A stretch of DNA of 64,000 nucleotides from Reticulitermes speratus. Lineage: Eukaryota; Arthropoda; Insecta; Blattodea; Rhinotermitidae. Each line of letters starts with the position of its first letter. Positions within the stretch are counted from its first letter, which is position 1. The stretch is taken from assembly GCA_021186555.1 (NCBI GenBank), contig JAJKFL010000014.1, positions 31,636,033 to 31,700,032 on the forward strand, written 5' to 3'. The notes below the pieces were generated by a model. It saw only the letters and a program-made list of their open reading frames with translations. It ran no database searches and was not told the DNA's origin. The translations under genes were made by a program, and so were the position numbers. Shown here one piece after another: positions 23,610 through 34,494 of this stretch.

Positions 23610-23815
23610 TCATGAAAGTACATGGGACAGAGGTGTAGTTCCACTATTTCTAAACCTCGACACTGGATGTAGGTGAGTCTTGAGTTTCACGTTCCTAGCG
23701 CTCTGCCCCCATTGCGCACTGAATGAGAGACTTGGTTGGCCCCGGTGCCGATCTGGACAGTTTGGAGAACAGAAAAATCTTAATTGGGAATCCAATCACG
23801 ATTCTTCATTCATCC
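23610..23815 (-). repeat. SINE family C copy
   Basis: It shares 'gaggtgtagttcca', 'aaacctcgacactggatg' and 'ggacagtttggagaacag' with the copies at 46690 and 55800. The tRNA-like head lies at the right end ('gattgggaatccaatcacg'), so the element points to the minus strand. Confidence 0.6.
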
Positions 23816-24537
23816 ACACCGTACGCTAGTCATTATACCGTCTTAGTTATTGGTCAATTCTTGTGTTATTGTTGACGCTGTTTTAGCAACACTGGCTATA
23901 GAACGTCGAAAGACGTCGAAGGATACTGATCAATTTTATGTATTAGTTTTAGAGGACAGGATTTGGTCCTGTGCCAGATTTGAAGAAAACTAGTTAGTAG
24001 CAGAGTAGTGCTCAAAGAAATACTCGAATGGGTTAGTAAACGAATGAGAGGGAAGTTGCGGATGTCATTGGAAAAATAAATATTGACATGCAAATTTAGT
24101 AAATCGCAAGTTTCAAAGCAGCCGTTGAGGCAGGGAATCTGTGGAGGTTGCACTTTGTCGCGTGCCATCTCGTCAAATCTAATTGACTTCTTTGAATACA
24201 TCTACCCAGCCTTGCATTTTGTTACGTGAAGCTACAGTATAGAATTCTGTGTCAAAAAAATGTAACTGAACGAGTACTCTAGAGCAAGTAATATTTTTTC
24301 AAAATATAATATGAATACTACTTTTAAATAGTTTTAAGAATTAAATTTGTGTAATTTTCGAGAAATTTTCTGAAAAGTAAGTATGCAGTAAATTTCAAAA
24401 TCAAGAAGTTTAAGAAGCTACGCTGAATTGTAGCTTGTTCCAAGAAACCTGTTGTGTAGTGCACACATTTCGGCCGCTTGTAAGCGGGTATAACAGTTAT
24501 TTGAGTAGAGCTCCTTTAGGGCCAATGTAATACATAT
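23816..24537. other. Spacer without recognised features
   Basis: The minus-strand frame at 23896-24201 has no domain I recognise. Confidence 0.5.
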
Positions 24538-25089
24538 ACAGGATATACCAGGAGGAATCTGCCATACTTCCGCAGAACGATACTTAGGGTAATTTTCACC
24601 GATATACCCAAAAGTACCTGTATCCGAAATTGCATGTTTACGGAGATAATGACGCCAGAAGAATGTGGTCTGCTCACTGTTCCATCTACTGTACCTGTAC
24701 AAAATGATGGATCATCTGTGCACTGCGCAGGTCCGTCCTTGAACCGGAAGCCAAGCCAAGCCATACGGAGGCAAATAAATGCTTGGAACCCTAACGACCA
24801 TTTTTATGAAACTAGTACGAATTTTTCTAATTTAATTAATGTATTTATATTACTCAAATGTTAATCAGATGTTAATTAACGTTGCAAAAATTACAGAAAC
24901 TACAAATTCCTCATTTAGTGTGTGTTTGGTAATCAATAAATGTATAACAGCTCTCGTTCTTTAAAACTCACCTCGTCATTATGTCCGTAACCGTTCAACT
25001 TCGGATTAGATATGTTTGTTTACACTGAAATAATTTAACCTGTGGAACGTTCTGCCGAAGTATGGCAGATTCCTTCTGGTACATCCTGT
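24538..25089. mobile_element. 552-bp DNA transposon-like element with about 42-bp terminal inverted repeats
   Basis: The left end ACAGGATATACCAGGAGG, then AATCTGCCATACTTCC and GCAGAACG (24538-24579), is matched by the inverted right end at 25048-25089 with few mismatches. The interior lacks a long transposase frame, so it is non-autonomous. I could not see an unambiguous target duplication, so the superfamily is open. Confidence 0.8.
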
Positions 25090-25799
25090 GTAAAACTAGG
25101 GTTGTGTTGGGAGGCTGCCAGGAACGCAGACTATATGGCTTGGTGATTGGTGATTGGCGAATTGGACATTGGTCACCATTATGAGTACAACCGAACCCAG
25201 CGGTCTGTTACTTTCTCCCTCTTTATGTCAGAGTATTCCCCACAGTATCCTGCTCTCACAGATCCTTACTTTCATTTTTCTCTGAGCATTAGAAGAAAAT
25301 ACAATTGACAACTTTATAAAAAAATCAGTTTCAGTTTCTCTAGAGCGTAGTATTGCTTTCATCTGTCACTGTCTGTTTGAAAGTTAAGAGCTGGAAAAAG
25401 AAGTAATTATCCCAGTGGGAAACACATAAAGTGCTACTTCCAGTGAAATTTCAAAATAAGAATTGCCCCTGTTTTATAAACGCCTGAGTTTAATGCCTTG
25501 AGATTTTCACGAATGTAAACAACGTTCTTTAGGGCTGAGATCCAATGGATTCTCTCTGTAAATTACTGTTAATTCTCCTCCCCTCTCTAAAACTGTCTTC
25601 CACTTGAAACGTACAAAGAAGCACACTTTCTGAGTGATGTTGAAGTGCGAAGTATTCCAAGATTTGAATAACGGGCACAAGAAAGAAGTAGTGTACAGTC
25701 AGGTCTGTAGAGTTCCATTGCATTCGTATAATTCACGCTTAAAACATATTTATTTTTGTGTTTAAATGAGTACCAAGCCATGAAGGCGTATGGGAGTAG
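25090..25799. other. Spacer without recognised features
   Basis: Only chance frames are present. Confidence 0.5.
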
Positions 25800-26045
25800 A
25801 AACATAACTCCTTGCATTCTTAAACTCGGCACTAGGTGGAAATGAGTTTTCGGTTTTACGCTTCGGCCGTCTTACTCCTGAGAAAGGAGGCAGAGGTACG
25901 CACTGGATAGGAAGGTGGGTGGATTGCAGAAGAAGGCTAGGCGCTGTGGTTGAGAGGCAATTCCCTTGCCCTGACTGGAATCAAACTCTGATTTGCGGTC
26001 TTACCAGCCTGTGGCCTAGTCACTATGCTGACCGAACCAGCTCTC
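25800..26045 (-). repeat. SINE family C copy
   Basis: Shared blocks are 'ttcttaaactcggcactagg', 'gagaaaggaggcagagg' and a right-hand tRNA-like head. Its minus-strand B box is CAGAGTTTGATTCCAG (25975-25995). Confidence 0.65.
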
Positions 26046-26604
26046 TGATTCTCCTACTCTGATTTCAGAAATGTACGTATCAGGAGTTGTCCTCGGAGGG
26101 TACAGGGACCGAAGTATGCCTCTGACTACTAATATGTAATTAGAGTTGAGACACAAAATTTGTGGCTGTTTGCTTCCACGTACACTGTGCTTATCCATGG
26201 CGTTCTGCTTACAAAGACTCACGAGGGGATTCATTTACTGAACATTACGGTTTCTCCGATGACACCATGTGGTTAGATATGGATACTTGCCTCTCTCTTC
26301 AGGGTTGGAAATCTGTAGGTGGAAACAGCTTGTTTCTCCGAAACTTTGCTACCTTTGTACCACACTATTCGTAAATGGCATAATACCACATGAGGCAGTT
26401 ATTTTAACATTTACCTTTGACTAAACTTCGGGTCTCTTTTATGTACCTAATTATACTATTTTTTCTTGTAGAGACCAGTAAAAGTAAATATTTTTAGTTA
26501 TGTTTCTGCTGATAATAAGATTCTGCTTCCTTTGAAACAACAATTCTTGTATCTTTAAAAAAATTAAATGAGTTGAAAGGATGTGTTTGCAATATTAGAT
26601 TCTC
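26046..26604. other. Spacer without recognised features
   Basis: Nothing supportable. Confidence 0.5.
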
Positions 26605-26700
26605 GTGGCAGTGAATGTTAACACTACTCTCTTCTGCTCTGTGACGCCTTGTAGTTTGGCAGAAGAGGCATGTCGTCACGTCCCGGAATACAGCAGTCTT
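26605..26700 (+). repeat. Fragment of the 'VTPCSL' dispersed repeat
   Basis: One frame reads FCSVTPCSLAEE. It matches VFWDVTLCNLVDRY in the repeat at 61775-61960. I recall this peptide as common in insect repeats. The 132-residue frame that starts here is therefore probably not a gene. Confidence 0.45.
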
Positions 26701-28229
26701 AAGTATGTAATTCCTTTTGTTGTGAATTTGAGGAGATTTTTGTTAATGGATTTCGTGTTGTGTTCTGGAAATAATTCCAATTACAGCGGGAACTGCCTTA
26801 ATTATTTATTAAGAATTATTCTTTTCTTTCTACGTAATAGTAAGAAGCCGATATATTTAGCTCAATACAGTGACTATACTGTACGACTGACAATGGAGAA
26901 ATCGGTTTCAATTCCCGGGAAGGGTGACAATTTTTCTTATCTTCACAGTACTACCCAGTCTCTCATCTACAGGGTACCGGAGGAAACTTCCAAGGCCTCT
27001 TAAGCTTTTACTCTAAATAAGGAGATAGCACGTACCTCCGAATCGTTGGTGTCTTTCCAGCATAATACGCATAAAAAATCAATCATTATCATCGAATTGA
27101 AAACCTCAAATTTTAGATTTATATCTGATCTCCTTCTTCTCCTCCAACAGTTAGAACATCAACGCCTTTTTAACTAGGGTGGTTAGAATATCTTGAAAGC
27201 ACCATTTCGTAAGTAGCTGTGCTTTTAGGAAGCTTCTATGTCGTATTTCCTCAACACTGCAACAACATTTCAGCCTCTGCAGGAGTGAAACTGACTTGGA
27301 GATTGGATTTCGGTTTTAAGATCTTGAAGAGATTGTTATTTCTGCGAATGTAGCGTGACGTCAACGAAGGTTCCAGTAGTGTTATTTACCATTCAGTCAG
27401 ATTTCAACCAACACAGGCGCCATGCCGCCTACGTATTTCACTGAGTGTTTGAATCTGTTCACTGTGTGTGTTCTTTACTAAATACGGGTTTGAAAGTGTT
27501 CTGATGCAACCAGGCGATGAATTCTAAGTACATCTAACGATACGAAATAATTGTTTATTTCACCGTTTTTATAACAGACCGAGGTACAATTGATTATTTG
27601 TTAATTTTAATCGAAGATGTGTTGAATATCCAAGTCTTCTGATGTTATGTCGTGTCGAATGTCTGTCAGTGTTTACCGGCCTGCAGGGCGTAACGTTCCA
27701 GGAAACTTGAATCTTCAGCACTGAGAACTTCAGATATCGCATGTTACATGTTTATAACAGTTTACTGTAACAATGGGAACGGCCTTGTAAAATGTTTAGT
27801 TTTTCATTTGCTGCTTATTCTTGTGTGACCTTAATAAAGTTAAAATTAAAGTCAGATCTCTAGCTAGACAGTATTGCACAATGCATGTTTAGCAAGAGGT
27901 GCCGAGGTTTAGGAAGGCCGAATTGTAGAATGAAGGTAATATTAATTTACGTAAGAACTTCAAAAATATATTTTGTACTGCTGGTTTAGTTTTAAAAACT
28001 ATATGTTTTTATTTTTGGTCAAAAAATCATTCGTAAAATGTGTAATGGCTTCTTGAGAAGCAGAAATTTCGTCCTCTTCATGTACTACGGATTAGTGAAA
28101 TTTTCCAGAATGCGAAGTTTGACGTTCTTTGATGTTCTTCTCTTTGAAATATGTGTATTAAGCAGTTCTAGCTGCGGATTTACAATCTTGTATGGTTGCA
28201 CGTCAGGCTGTAATGTGGGCACATATGGC
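26701..28229. other. Spacer without recognised features
   Basis: I see no gene or bounded repeat. Confidence 0.5.
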
Positions 28230-28480
28230 GTTGTGGGTGTTATGAGGTCGATAAAATTGAGAAGGATGCGACAGGAAGAACGTACAGCAGCATAGGAGAG
28301 ATATGGCCTTTTTAGTGGGGGACTCTTAAAGCAGACCAATTGGAAAGCATGGGCGAAGATGGGAAGATAATATTAAAGTGGAATTGAAAGTAGTAATAAA
28401 GTGAGCTATTGCTGAGAGTGGGGAAAAAGGGTGTTGAAAACGTTGCAGTGATCTGTAAGATTTTATAGAACAGGGGAACA
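28230..28480 (+). mobile_element. LINE family 1 fragment (old)
   Basis: One frame reads IKLRRMRQ. After frame changes, GKHGRRWEDNIKVELK appears near 28340-28390, matching [14 protein letters not shown] in the 17-kb copy. It is strongly decayed. Confidence 0.6.
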
Positions 28481-28539
28481 CGTTGTCTATCTTAAAACTG
28501 AATTTTTAAAATATACAGAAGTATAATTTTTTCTCTTCT

Positions 28540-28985
28540 ATTATATGGGTGTAAAACTTGGTGTCTCACGTTAAAATAGGCTGGTGAGGAAGGTATTTGG
28601 GTCTGAGAGAGAAGAAGCAACAGGAGATTGGAGAAAATGCATAGTAAAGAGCCTTTTGATTTTTTCCCCTCAGAAAATATGATCAAATTAAATATGAGAT
28701 GGGCGGGGCATGTGGCACGAGCTATATTGGAAAGGAGACATGCATACACGGTTTTTGTGGAGAAACATGAAGGAAAGAGACCACTTGGAAGATCTAGGCC
28801 TAGAACGAAATGTGTTACTTGTTATATTAAGATTGGTGTTGAATAAATAGGATGCCGTAGTGTGAATTGGGTTTAGCTGACTCAGGACAGGGAGCACGGT
28901 ACTGGACCTTGGGCTACCATAATATGCAGGGAATTTCTTAAGTAGCTGAGACAGTACTAGCTTTTCGAGATGGACTGTGCTCAAA
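28540..28985 (+). mobile_element. LINE family 1 C-terminal region and 3' UTR
   Basis: The patterns in order are a GVKTWCLTLK-like stretch, RKVFGSEREEATGDW, KLNMRWAGHVARA, KHEGKRPLGRSRPR, and then 'ctcaggacagggagcacgg' and 'ctagcttttcgagatggac'. The frame is broken by a stop near 28575 and decays after 28800. It extends further 5' than the other copies. Confidence 0.8.
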
Positions 28986-30239
28986 AGTGTTGATTCGTAA
29001 TGAAAGCTGGGAAAATTCCTGAATAATGAAGGGATTGTTAACTTGTCAGTGGGGAATGTGTGTCATGGTGTTGGTTAATTGTGAATGCTGATAAATGTCA
29101 GTGTGATAACAGCATTAATGTTTATGTTGTGGATTGTAGAGTATTTTCAGAATAAACGTAATTAGCATTACCAAGTCACGTTTTCTCGAATTTACTTTTC
29201 ATTGACTTCGCACTGCATAAAATGTTCTCATACCTCAGCGCTGTTTGTTTAAACATGCTAGAGTTTATAAGTTCAGTGAAGTCTTCCCGACAACTTTCCC
29301 AAATACTTTATTGCTTGAATTTTATCTCCGTCTTCCGAAGAGGCATGAAGCGTCGGAAACAAATGCAGGCAATAAGAGCCTGACGTAGAAAATGAAAGGA
29401 TTTATCGTGTGTAGGTTGGCAGTTACAGGGGCAAGAAGAGGGCGAATTGAAAACGGATGTTAAAAACTTGGCAAAAGAAAAGCCAGTTCTTTGGCTGCGG
29501 GATAAAACACAAATATACAGTTTGAAGTACTCGGCTTATGTTTCCTGCAGGCTGTCGTCAGGTTTCCAGTATGCCCCCACGCTTCTTCTTTCTGAATGTC
29601 TGAATGTCGTTTCGTCTTTTTACCAGTCAGTAGCAATTATAGAAGTTCATAGGATGTATACTTCGCATTCAGGTGGTCTGTGAATCGATTCCCGGCCTTT
29701 TGTAGTGATTTTTATAGTTTTCTTTAGTACTTCGAAAACAATACTCGGATACTTTCTTAAAATACTCCTTTTTTGCGTGACTTTCAATCCGTATAAATTT
29801 ATTATTCACGATTATCACACAGGTTCTATAACCATATAATCTGTGTAAATTTGAAGGCATAACTAATCATATTCATGGAACAGAGCATTTTCGACAAGAC
29901 GTGATATTCGTTTATCTGTTAGATTTCCCCTTATTTTGCAACAACCGAAAGTGTGTTACATTTTCTCCATTAACCCACTCTGTCCTGAGCCAGATGAATC
30001 GAATCAACACCCTCATATTATAGGATGGGGCTGGGCTTTTCCGCTCATTTCAAGTTTGAGGCAGGGAAAGACGGGCTAGAACATGTTCTCAAAAAAATTA
30101 CGCTTTGTACAAAATGTAGGTAATTTATTGCCGTTTCTCCCCCATTTTACAGAAAGTGAGAACCTTTCACTGTATAGTCACAATTAAATATCAGACAAAG
30201 TGATGTAATAAATTTAAATATAAAAAAATAGTGGGGTTA
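28986..30239. other. Spacer without recognised features
   Basis: A degraded stem-loop resembling the hammerhead-like motif may lie at 29330-29372 ('cgaagaggcatgaagcgtc' then GGAAAC). Nothing else is recognisable. Confidence 0.4.
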
Positions 30240-30249
30240 TTCCGCTCAT

Positions 30250-31089
30250 ATGCGTGGCCATTCTGTTCACTTAATTTTAAGCTGCAGAATCACAAGCATT
30301 TCCCACATATGAACTGCTTTCTGCCTACGGCCCCAACACAGACTGCATGATACCACGTATCACACTTCTGGCACCTGATCCAGTTCCCCTTTTCCACAGA
30401 TTGTACAGAACAGTACCTCAAGCCACACAATCCACATGTCGTGTTTTCATCACTCTTTTCGTGAAGGTCTGGAAAGACGCCCTTGATATTAGGAGCTCAG
30501 CGCTCTTTCTTTTTAGGAATGGATTTCGCTTTGCCTTTTCTCTTATTTTCAATTTCCTTTAAGCCATTGTTTGTTTAAAATATAAGTCCGAAATAGCGTG
30601 TCTTGTCTCTTGCCTCTTTCGTCATTTCTTCGCAGACATTTTCTTCTCTGGTGTTGGAATTGTAATACTTAAAACATAATAGCATATCTTAATAACATCT
30701 CTAATTCCTTTCGTGGCGACAGTTTTCGGAGGAACAATGTTAAAAGAAAACCCTGTGTCATCCATATTAAAAATAAGGTGTGGTTTGTTAACGGCATTGA
30801 TTTCCATACACAGATTTCTGTATAGGTCCAAATAATCGTCAACTGCCTGCTGATTCAGTCCCTGTGCTCCTGGTCCCGATAAACCTTTTTGCTTTCTCAG
30901 TGCAATGTCTCCATTTCTTTGCAGGAAACCTGAAAAACCAATCCTTGCCCGTACACATTTTGTCTTTATCCCAAGGATGCTTTATACCTTTCATATTAGC
31001 AAACAATAATGCCGTTCTACGGATCTGCTCAGAAGATGCTTCCGAAACCTCTTCCTGCTAAATCCTTCAACCTGACAGCCAAATTTCTT
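30250..31089 (-). pseudogene. pogo/Tigger-type transposase relic, DDE and zinc-finger part
   Basis: Minus-strand frames read, in order, RNLAVRLKDLAGRGFG at the junction, GIKHPWDKDKM with GKDWFFRF, ALRKQKGLSGPGAQGLNQ, and NKPHLIFNMDDTGFSF with PPKTVATKG (first catalytic Asp region). The C-terminal part reads CGLCG, WIRCQKCDTWYHAVCVGA and FICGKC, a C4HC3 PHD-like finger (about 30450-30310). The other two catalytic acidic residues are missing, so a central deletion is likely. Stops and frameshifts are frequent, so this is a dead transposase. Confidence 0.85.
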
Positions 31090-31865
31090 TTCTTAATTTT
31101 CAGTTTTTTAACCAACAAATACGCTTTTTTTATTTTCGTATTTCTGTTCAATTCACCCTACATATGTTTCGGCCGCGACCCGGCCATCATAAGGGGTACA
31201 TTGATAAGTTCACTTCACTGTTCACTGGTCCATTTCGTATTATCACAACCGTTACACTGTTTGAGGCAATGTTTTCATTGACAATCACCGGCATGCAAAA
31301 TTTCTTCAAGCTTCTTCTTGAAATGTCTTGGTGTATATAGCATTTATCTTGCGTTAGAAGTGTAAAGTATAGCACTATAAATTGTGAATATAGAGCACTG
31401 TGTCGTTGGTAGTTGTTGAAATCGTTAAGATTATCAAAATTATTAAAAATTGTTAAAATTGCTGGCAGTTTTTAATCATTTTAATAATGTTAACGATTTC
31501 AACAACTACCAACGACACAGTGCTCTATATTCACAATTTATAGTGCTATACTTTACACTTCTAACGCAAGATAAATGCTATATACACCAAGACATTTCAA
31601 GAAGAAGCTTGAAGAATCTTTGCATACCGGTGATTGGCAATGGAAAAATTGCCTCAAACAGTGTAACGGTTGTGATAATACCAAATGGACCAGTGAACAG
31701 TGACGTGAACTTATCAATGTACCCCTGATGATGGCCGGGTCGCGGCCGAAACATATGTAGGGTGAATTGAACAGAAATACGAAAATAAAAAAGTGCATTA
31801 GTTGGTTAAAAAACTGAAAATTAATGTCAAGATGCACGGTGAACACAACGTGAAATTAATTTCTT
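31082..31865. mobile_element. 768-bp palindromic retroelement-like insertion with 8-bp target duplication
   Basis: AATTTCTT flanks it at 31082-31089 and 31858-31865. The arms (31093-31455 and 31466-31828) are inverted copies. Each carries a hammerhead-like motif: intact on plus at 31720-31764, and with CTGATGA decayed to CTTATGA on minus at 31193-31166. The only one-sided part is 31829-31857. It splits the pogo transposase. Removing it with one copy of the duplication puts the two halves in the same frame. Confidence 0.85.
31720..31764 (+). ncRNA. Putative minimal type I hammerhead ribozyme
   Basis: Parts in order: stem I 5' strand TACCC (31720-31724); core CTGATGA (31725-31731); one extra T (31732); stem II GGCCG (31733-31737), loop, CGGCC (31743-31747); core GAAA with C (31748-31752); loop ATAT; GTA (31757-31759); and stem I 3' strand GGGTG (31760-31764). 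Stem III would be only AC/GT. The predicted cleavage is after A31759. The extra T before stem II is not canonical and may reduce activity. Confidence 0.55.
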
Positions 31866-32040
31866 AACTTATTCTGTGTTTTAGTGATAATGACTCGGTC
31901 TTTTAGTATCCAATATGGAGTTTAGAAAAGACCCGCTGCACCTCTCAGCCTCGCATCTCTTCTCATAACGCATGAAACTGCTCGGTCCATGTCTTCCTCG
32001 GTCCATTTCCTACACGAACGTTTCCTTTTTTACGTCCGTA
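31866..32040 (-). pseudogene. pogo/Tigger transposase relic, N-terminal DNA-binding part
   Basis: The minus strand reads RKWTEEDMDRAVSCVMRRDA, then RLRGAAGLF, then YWILKDRV. This is the CENP-B/pogo helix-turn-helix pattern 'WTEEDMxxAIxxV...S...AA..F.VP..TL..R'. It is the 5' half of the transposase whose rest lies at 31089-30250 beyond the palindromic insertion. Confidence 0.8.
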
Positions 32041-32694
32041 TCATCTAGAATGCGGCAAAAGAATATTACAATGTTACGTGGAATAAGTTATGAGTGACGT
32101 CACTAAAAGATGTATTCTGACCGAGCGGAATAGCCCCTCTCTCACTGGGCGAAAACGCCCCAGGTACAGGGTTTCATCAGTACGCCCCGTTTGAAGGCAG
32201 TGACAAAAGACGAAGGCCGTCTTGTAGGCACAGACTTTATAGGCCTTATTCTACAAACAGTGACATGTTCACCGGAAATTATCGACTATTCTGCAAGCCG
32301 TGCCTTATCTAAAAGGCACGTTTTTATATGAAGACCAAAAACACAATACAAGCCACCGACCTTTCAAGGTTTGAGCTCTGGATACTTAAGATGACAACTT
32401 AAAAGCAGCAAACAAGGGCTTGGCGCTGTCGCACACATACACAGAGACATAATGACTACAAAGCAAGATGTCGGCTAATTTGCTTACTTTGAGCGGAATA
32501 GCTCCGCCCATCTACTCGTATTTTCCTTTTAAACGCATTTTATTGTCCATGTAAATCTAGGTTCCCCAAGTTGTATCTTTCCGTCAGCATTTCCAAATAA
32601 AATTCTCTATGCATCTTTTATCTCTCCAACGATTTAACTGAGAGATCTTCATTAAGTGGACTAATGAAGAACTCCTTAAATGAGGGATCGGTTT
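32041..32694. other. Spacer without recognised features
   Basis: The pogo element's 5' UTR and terminus may lie here, but I could not identify a terminal inverted repeat. Confidence 0.4.
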
Positions 32695-33182
32695 TACAAC
32701 TTTTTTTTTGGTGAAGGGCCCCGCAGCAGATGCTACGGACGCACCACAGCCTTAAGGCTTCTTGTGCAACCCTGTGATGAGGATGAAAGATGATCAATTT
32801 TTTTATTTTTACAAGTAATGGAGCACCGGTGGAATGAAATTGACAAGGGGGAACCGAAGTAATCGAGAAAAAACCTGTCCCAGTGCCACTTTGTCCACCA
32901 CAAATCCCACATGGACTGACCCGGGATTTTTTTTCCCCCCTGTCCGGGGTTTTTCCCTTTTGATCCATTTTTATACTGTTTATATCCTTTCGTCCTTCAT
33001 GTCACTTTACGGTCCATATTACCGTCCTTACAACAAACACAACACAAACATCCATGCCCCCGGTGGGATTAGAACCCACGATCCTAGTAAGCGAGCGGCC
33101 GAAGACCCACGAGGGATCGAACCCGGGCCTCCGCGGTGGGAGGCCGGCGACTAACCGCCTGAGCCATGGCACGGCCTACAAC
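32695..33182 (-). repeat. SINE family B with a nested SINE insertion
   Basis: TACAAC duplicates flank the copy (32695-32700 and 33177-33182). On minus, the head is GGCCGTGCCATGGCTCAGG and the B box is GGTTCGATCCC. The body matches the 20.5-kb copy. The B-box region is split by the insertion at 32928-33112. Confidence 0.88.
32923..33117 (-). repeat. tRNA-headed SINE nested inside SINE B
   Basis: GGGAT duplicates (32923-32927, 33113-33117) flank a 185-bp insertion. On minus, it starts with the family A head (B box GTGGGTTCTAATCCCACC). Its body differs from family A: 'ggaccgtaaagtgacatga'. It ends in A-rich sequence (the T run at 32927-32934 on plus). This is either a chimeric or a separate SINE subfamily. 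Confidence 0.8.
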
Positions 33183-34124
33183 GCCCTTACTTGACAGAGA
33201 TGCCCGGCGTTGGTTCGAAACTGAGATACCACTGTTCTTGGTTTCAGTGCCTTGCCCATCTCGGACTGCATGACCCGTGTAATCAACATTCTTTTTACCG
33301 AGAAGCAGCCCTTTTCTACGTGGCTTTTATTAAATTTTACTGCCTAGCATCTACTTTTCCCCGCCCGTTTGCAGCTGTGTCTATGAACATTAATCATTCC
33401 AAAGCGTACACTTCGACTTATGTCTGCATATCTTAGGGTTTCGTGCTCTTTCAGGCTGCAAAGAACCTTTTCCGTCCAGCATTCATTATTGGCTTCTAAT
33501 TAACTTCATGAAAAAAATGAAGATATTAAACTTCGTTGAAGACAAGTGTTTATTTATGGTTTATATTCTGATGTGATTTTTATGTTAATTTATTGCACAT
33601 GTAGGTCCAGTTCTTTGTTGCTTTCTTCTTATCCAACTTGTGCTATACTCTAATGGTACAAGTGAACCGTAAAATTGTTTAAATTAGAACAGCACGTGGA
33701 AAGGGAAATATACAAGTATTATAGCACAATACCGCCATGATCGCTTTCTTTGTTCACTTGCCATGCCAACTGTAACACAGAAGAAAAATTGGTTCCTGTA
33801 ACTTTCGTGTGAGATATGCTTCCCTTCTACCACACTATTGCGATTTACAATCCAGTTGCGCGCAGAAACTTGTGTTGGTCTTAATTTAAGGTGCCCATTA
33901 TTGTTGGTCCTTTTTAACTGAAGTTGGTATGAGCCTATAGATTTTAGTATAACTTCGCTTTATCAAGTTTTACGTAAATTGGTTGAGCAGTTGTCGAGCT
34001 GTTAAAGGCGGAAAAACAGGCGGAGAGACGTAGCTAAGCTGAAAGTTGCATGTTTGCAGTCTTTGGTTGCGAAAGCACTTGTTGATTTAAGAAAATAATT
34101 TATGACGTGCGAAACGTAATGCTG
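33183..34124. other. Spacer without recognised features
   Basis: Only chance frames are present. Confidence 0.5.
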
Positions 34125-34240
34125 AATTATAGACCAGATGGACGAAGACGACTTGGAAGATCTTTGAAGAGACTGTTAGTCGAGGCTGAAACAGCTCTAT
34201 TAAGGCCTAACTCGTGACGGATGATGATGATGATAATGAT
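34125..34240 (+). mobile_element. LINE family 2 C-terminus with (GAT)n tail
   Basis: An open frame to TGA at 34215-34217 reads NYRPDGRRRLGRSLKRLL, then EAETALLRPNS. It is followed directly by repeated GAT/GATAAT. This is the known C-terminal style of a second insect non-LTR family, clearly different from LINE family 1. An inverted 3' end of the same family is at 2347. Confidence 0.8.
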
Positions 34241-34494
34241 TTGTGACGTCACGTTTAAGTTGCATGTTAAACTAAAATCATACGAATCAAAAATCAATTG
34301 TACCAACAATGGTTGTGCAGTGTAGTAATCACAAACTGCATGGTCATTCCTGCAGTAGTGTTCTTTCGAAACACGTGGTCTCTGAGTCAGTAATGGCGTT
34401 CCTATTATGTGATCACGTTAAGTCCTTTGTGAAAAATAAAAATAAATGGCTTAGTGCCAGAAAATGGAGCTCTTGGCTTATTGTGAATTTCATA

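Noticed and set aside
26605-27003. 132-residue plus frame as a gene
   Set aside because: Its start lies in the 'VTPCSL' repeat, and the rest has no domain.
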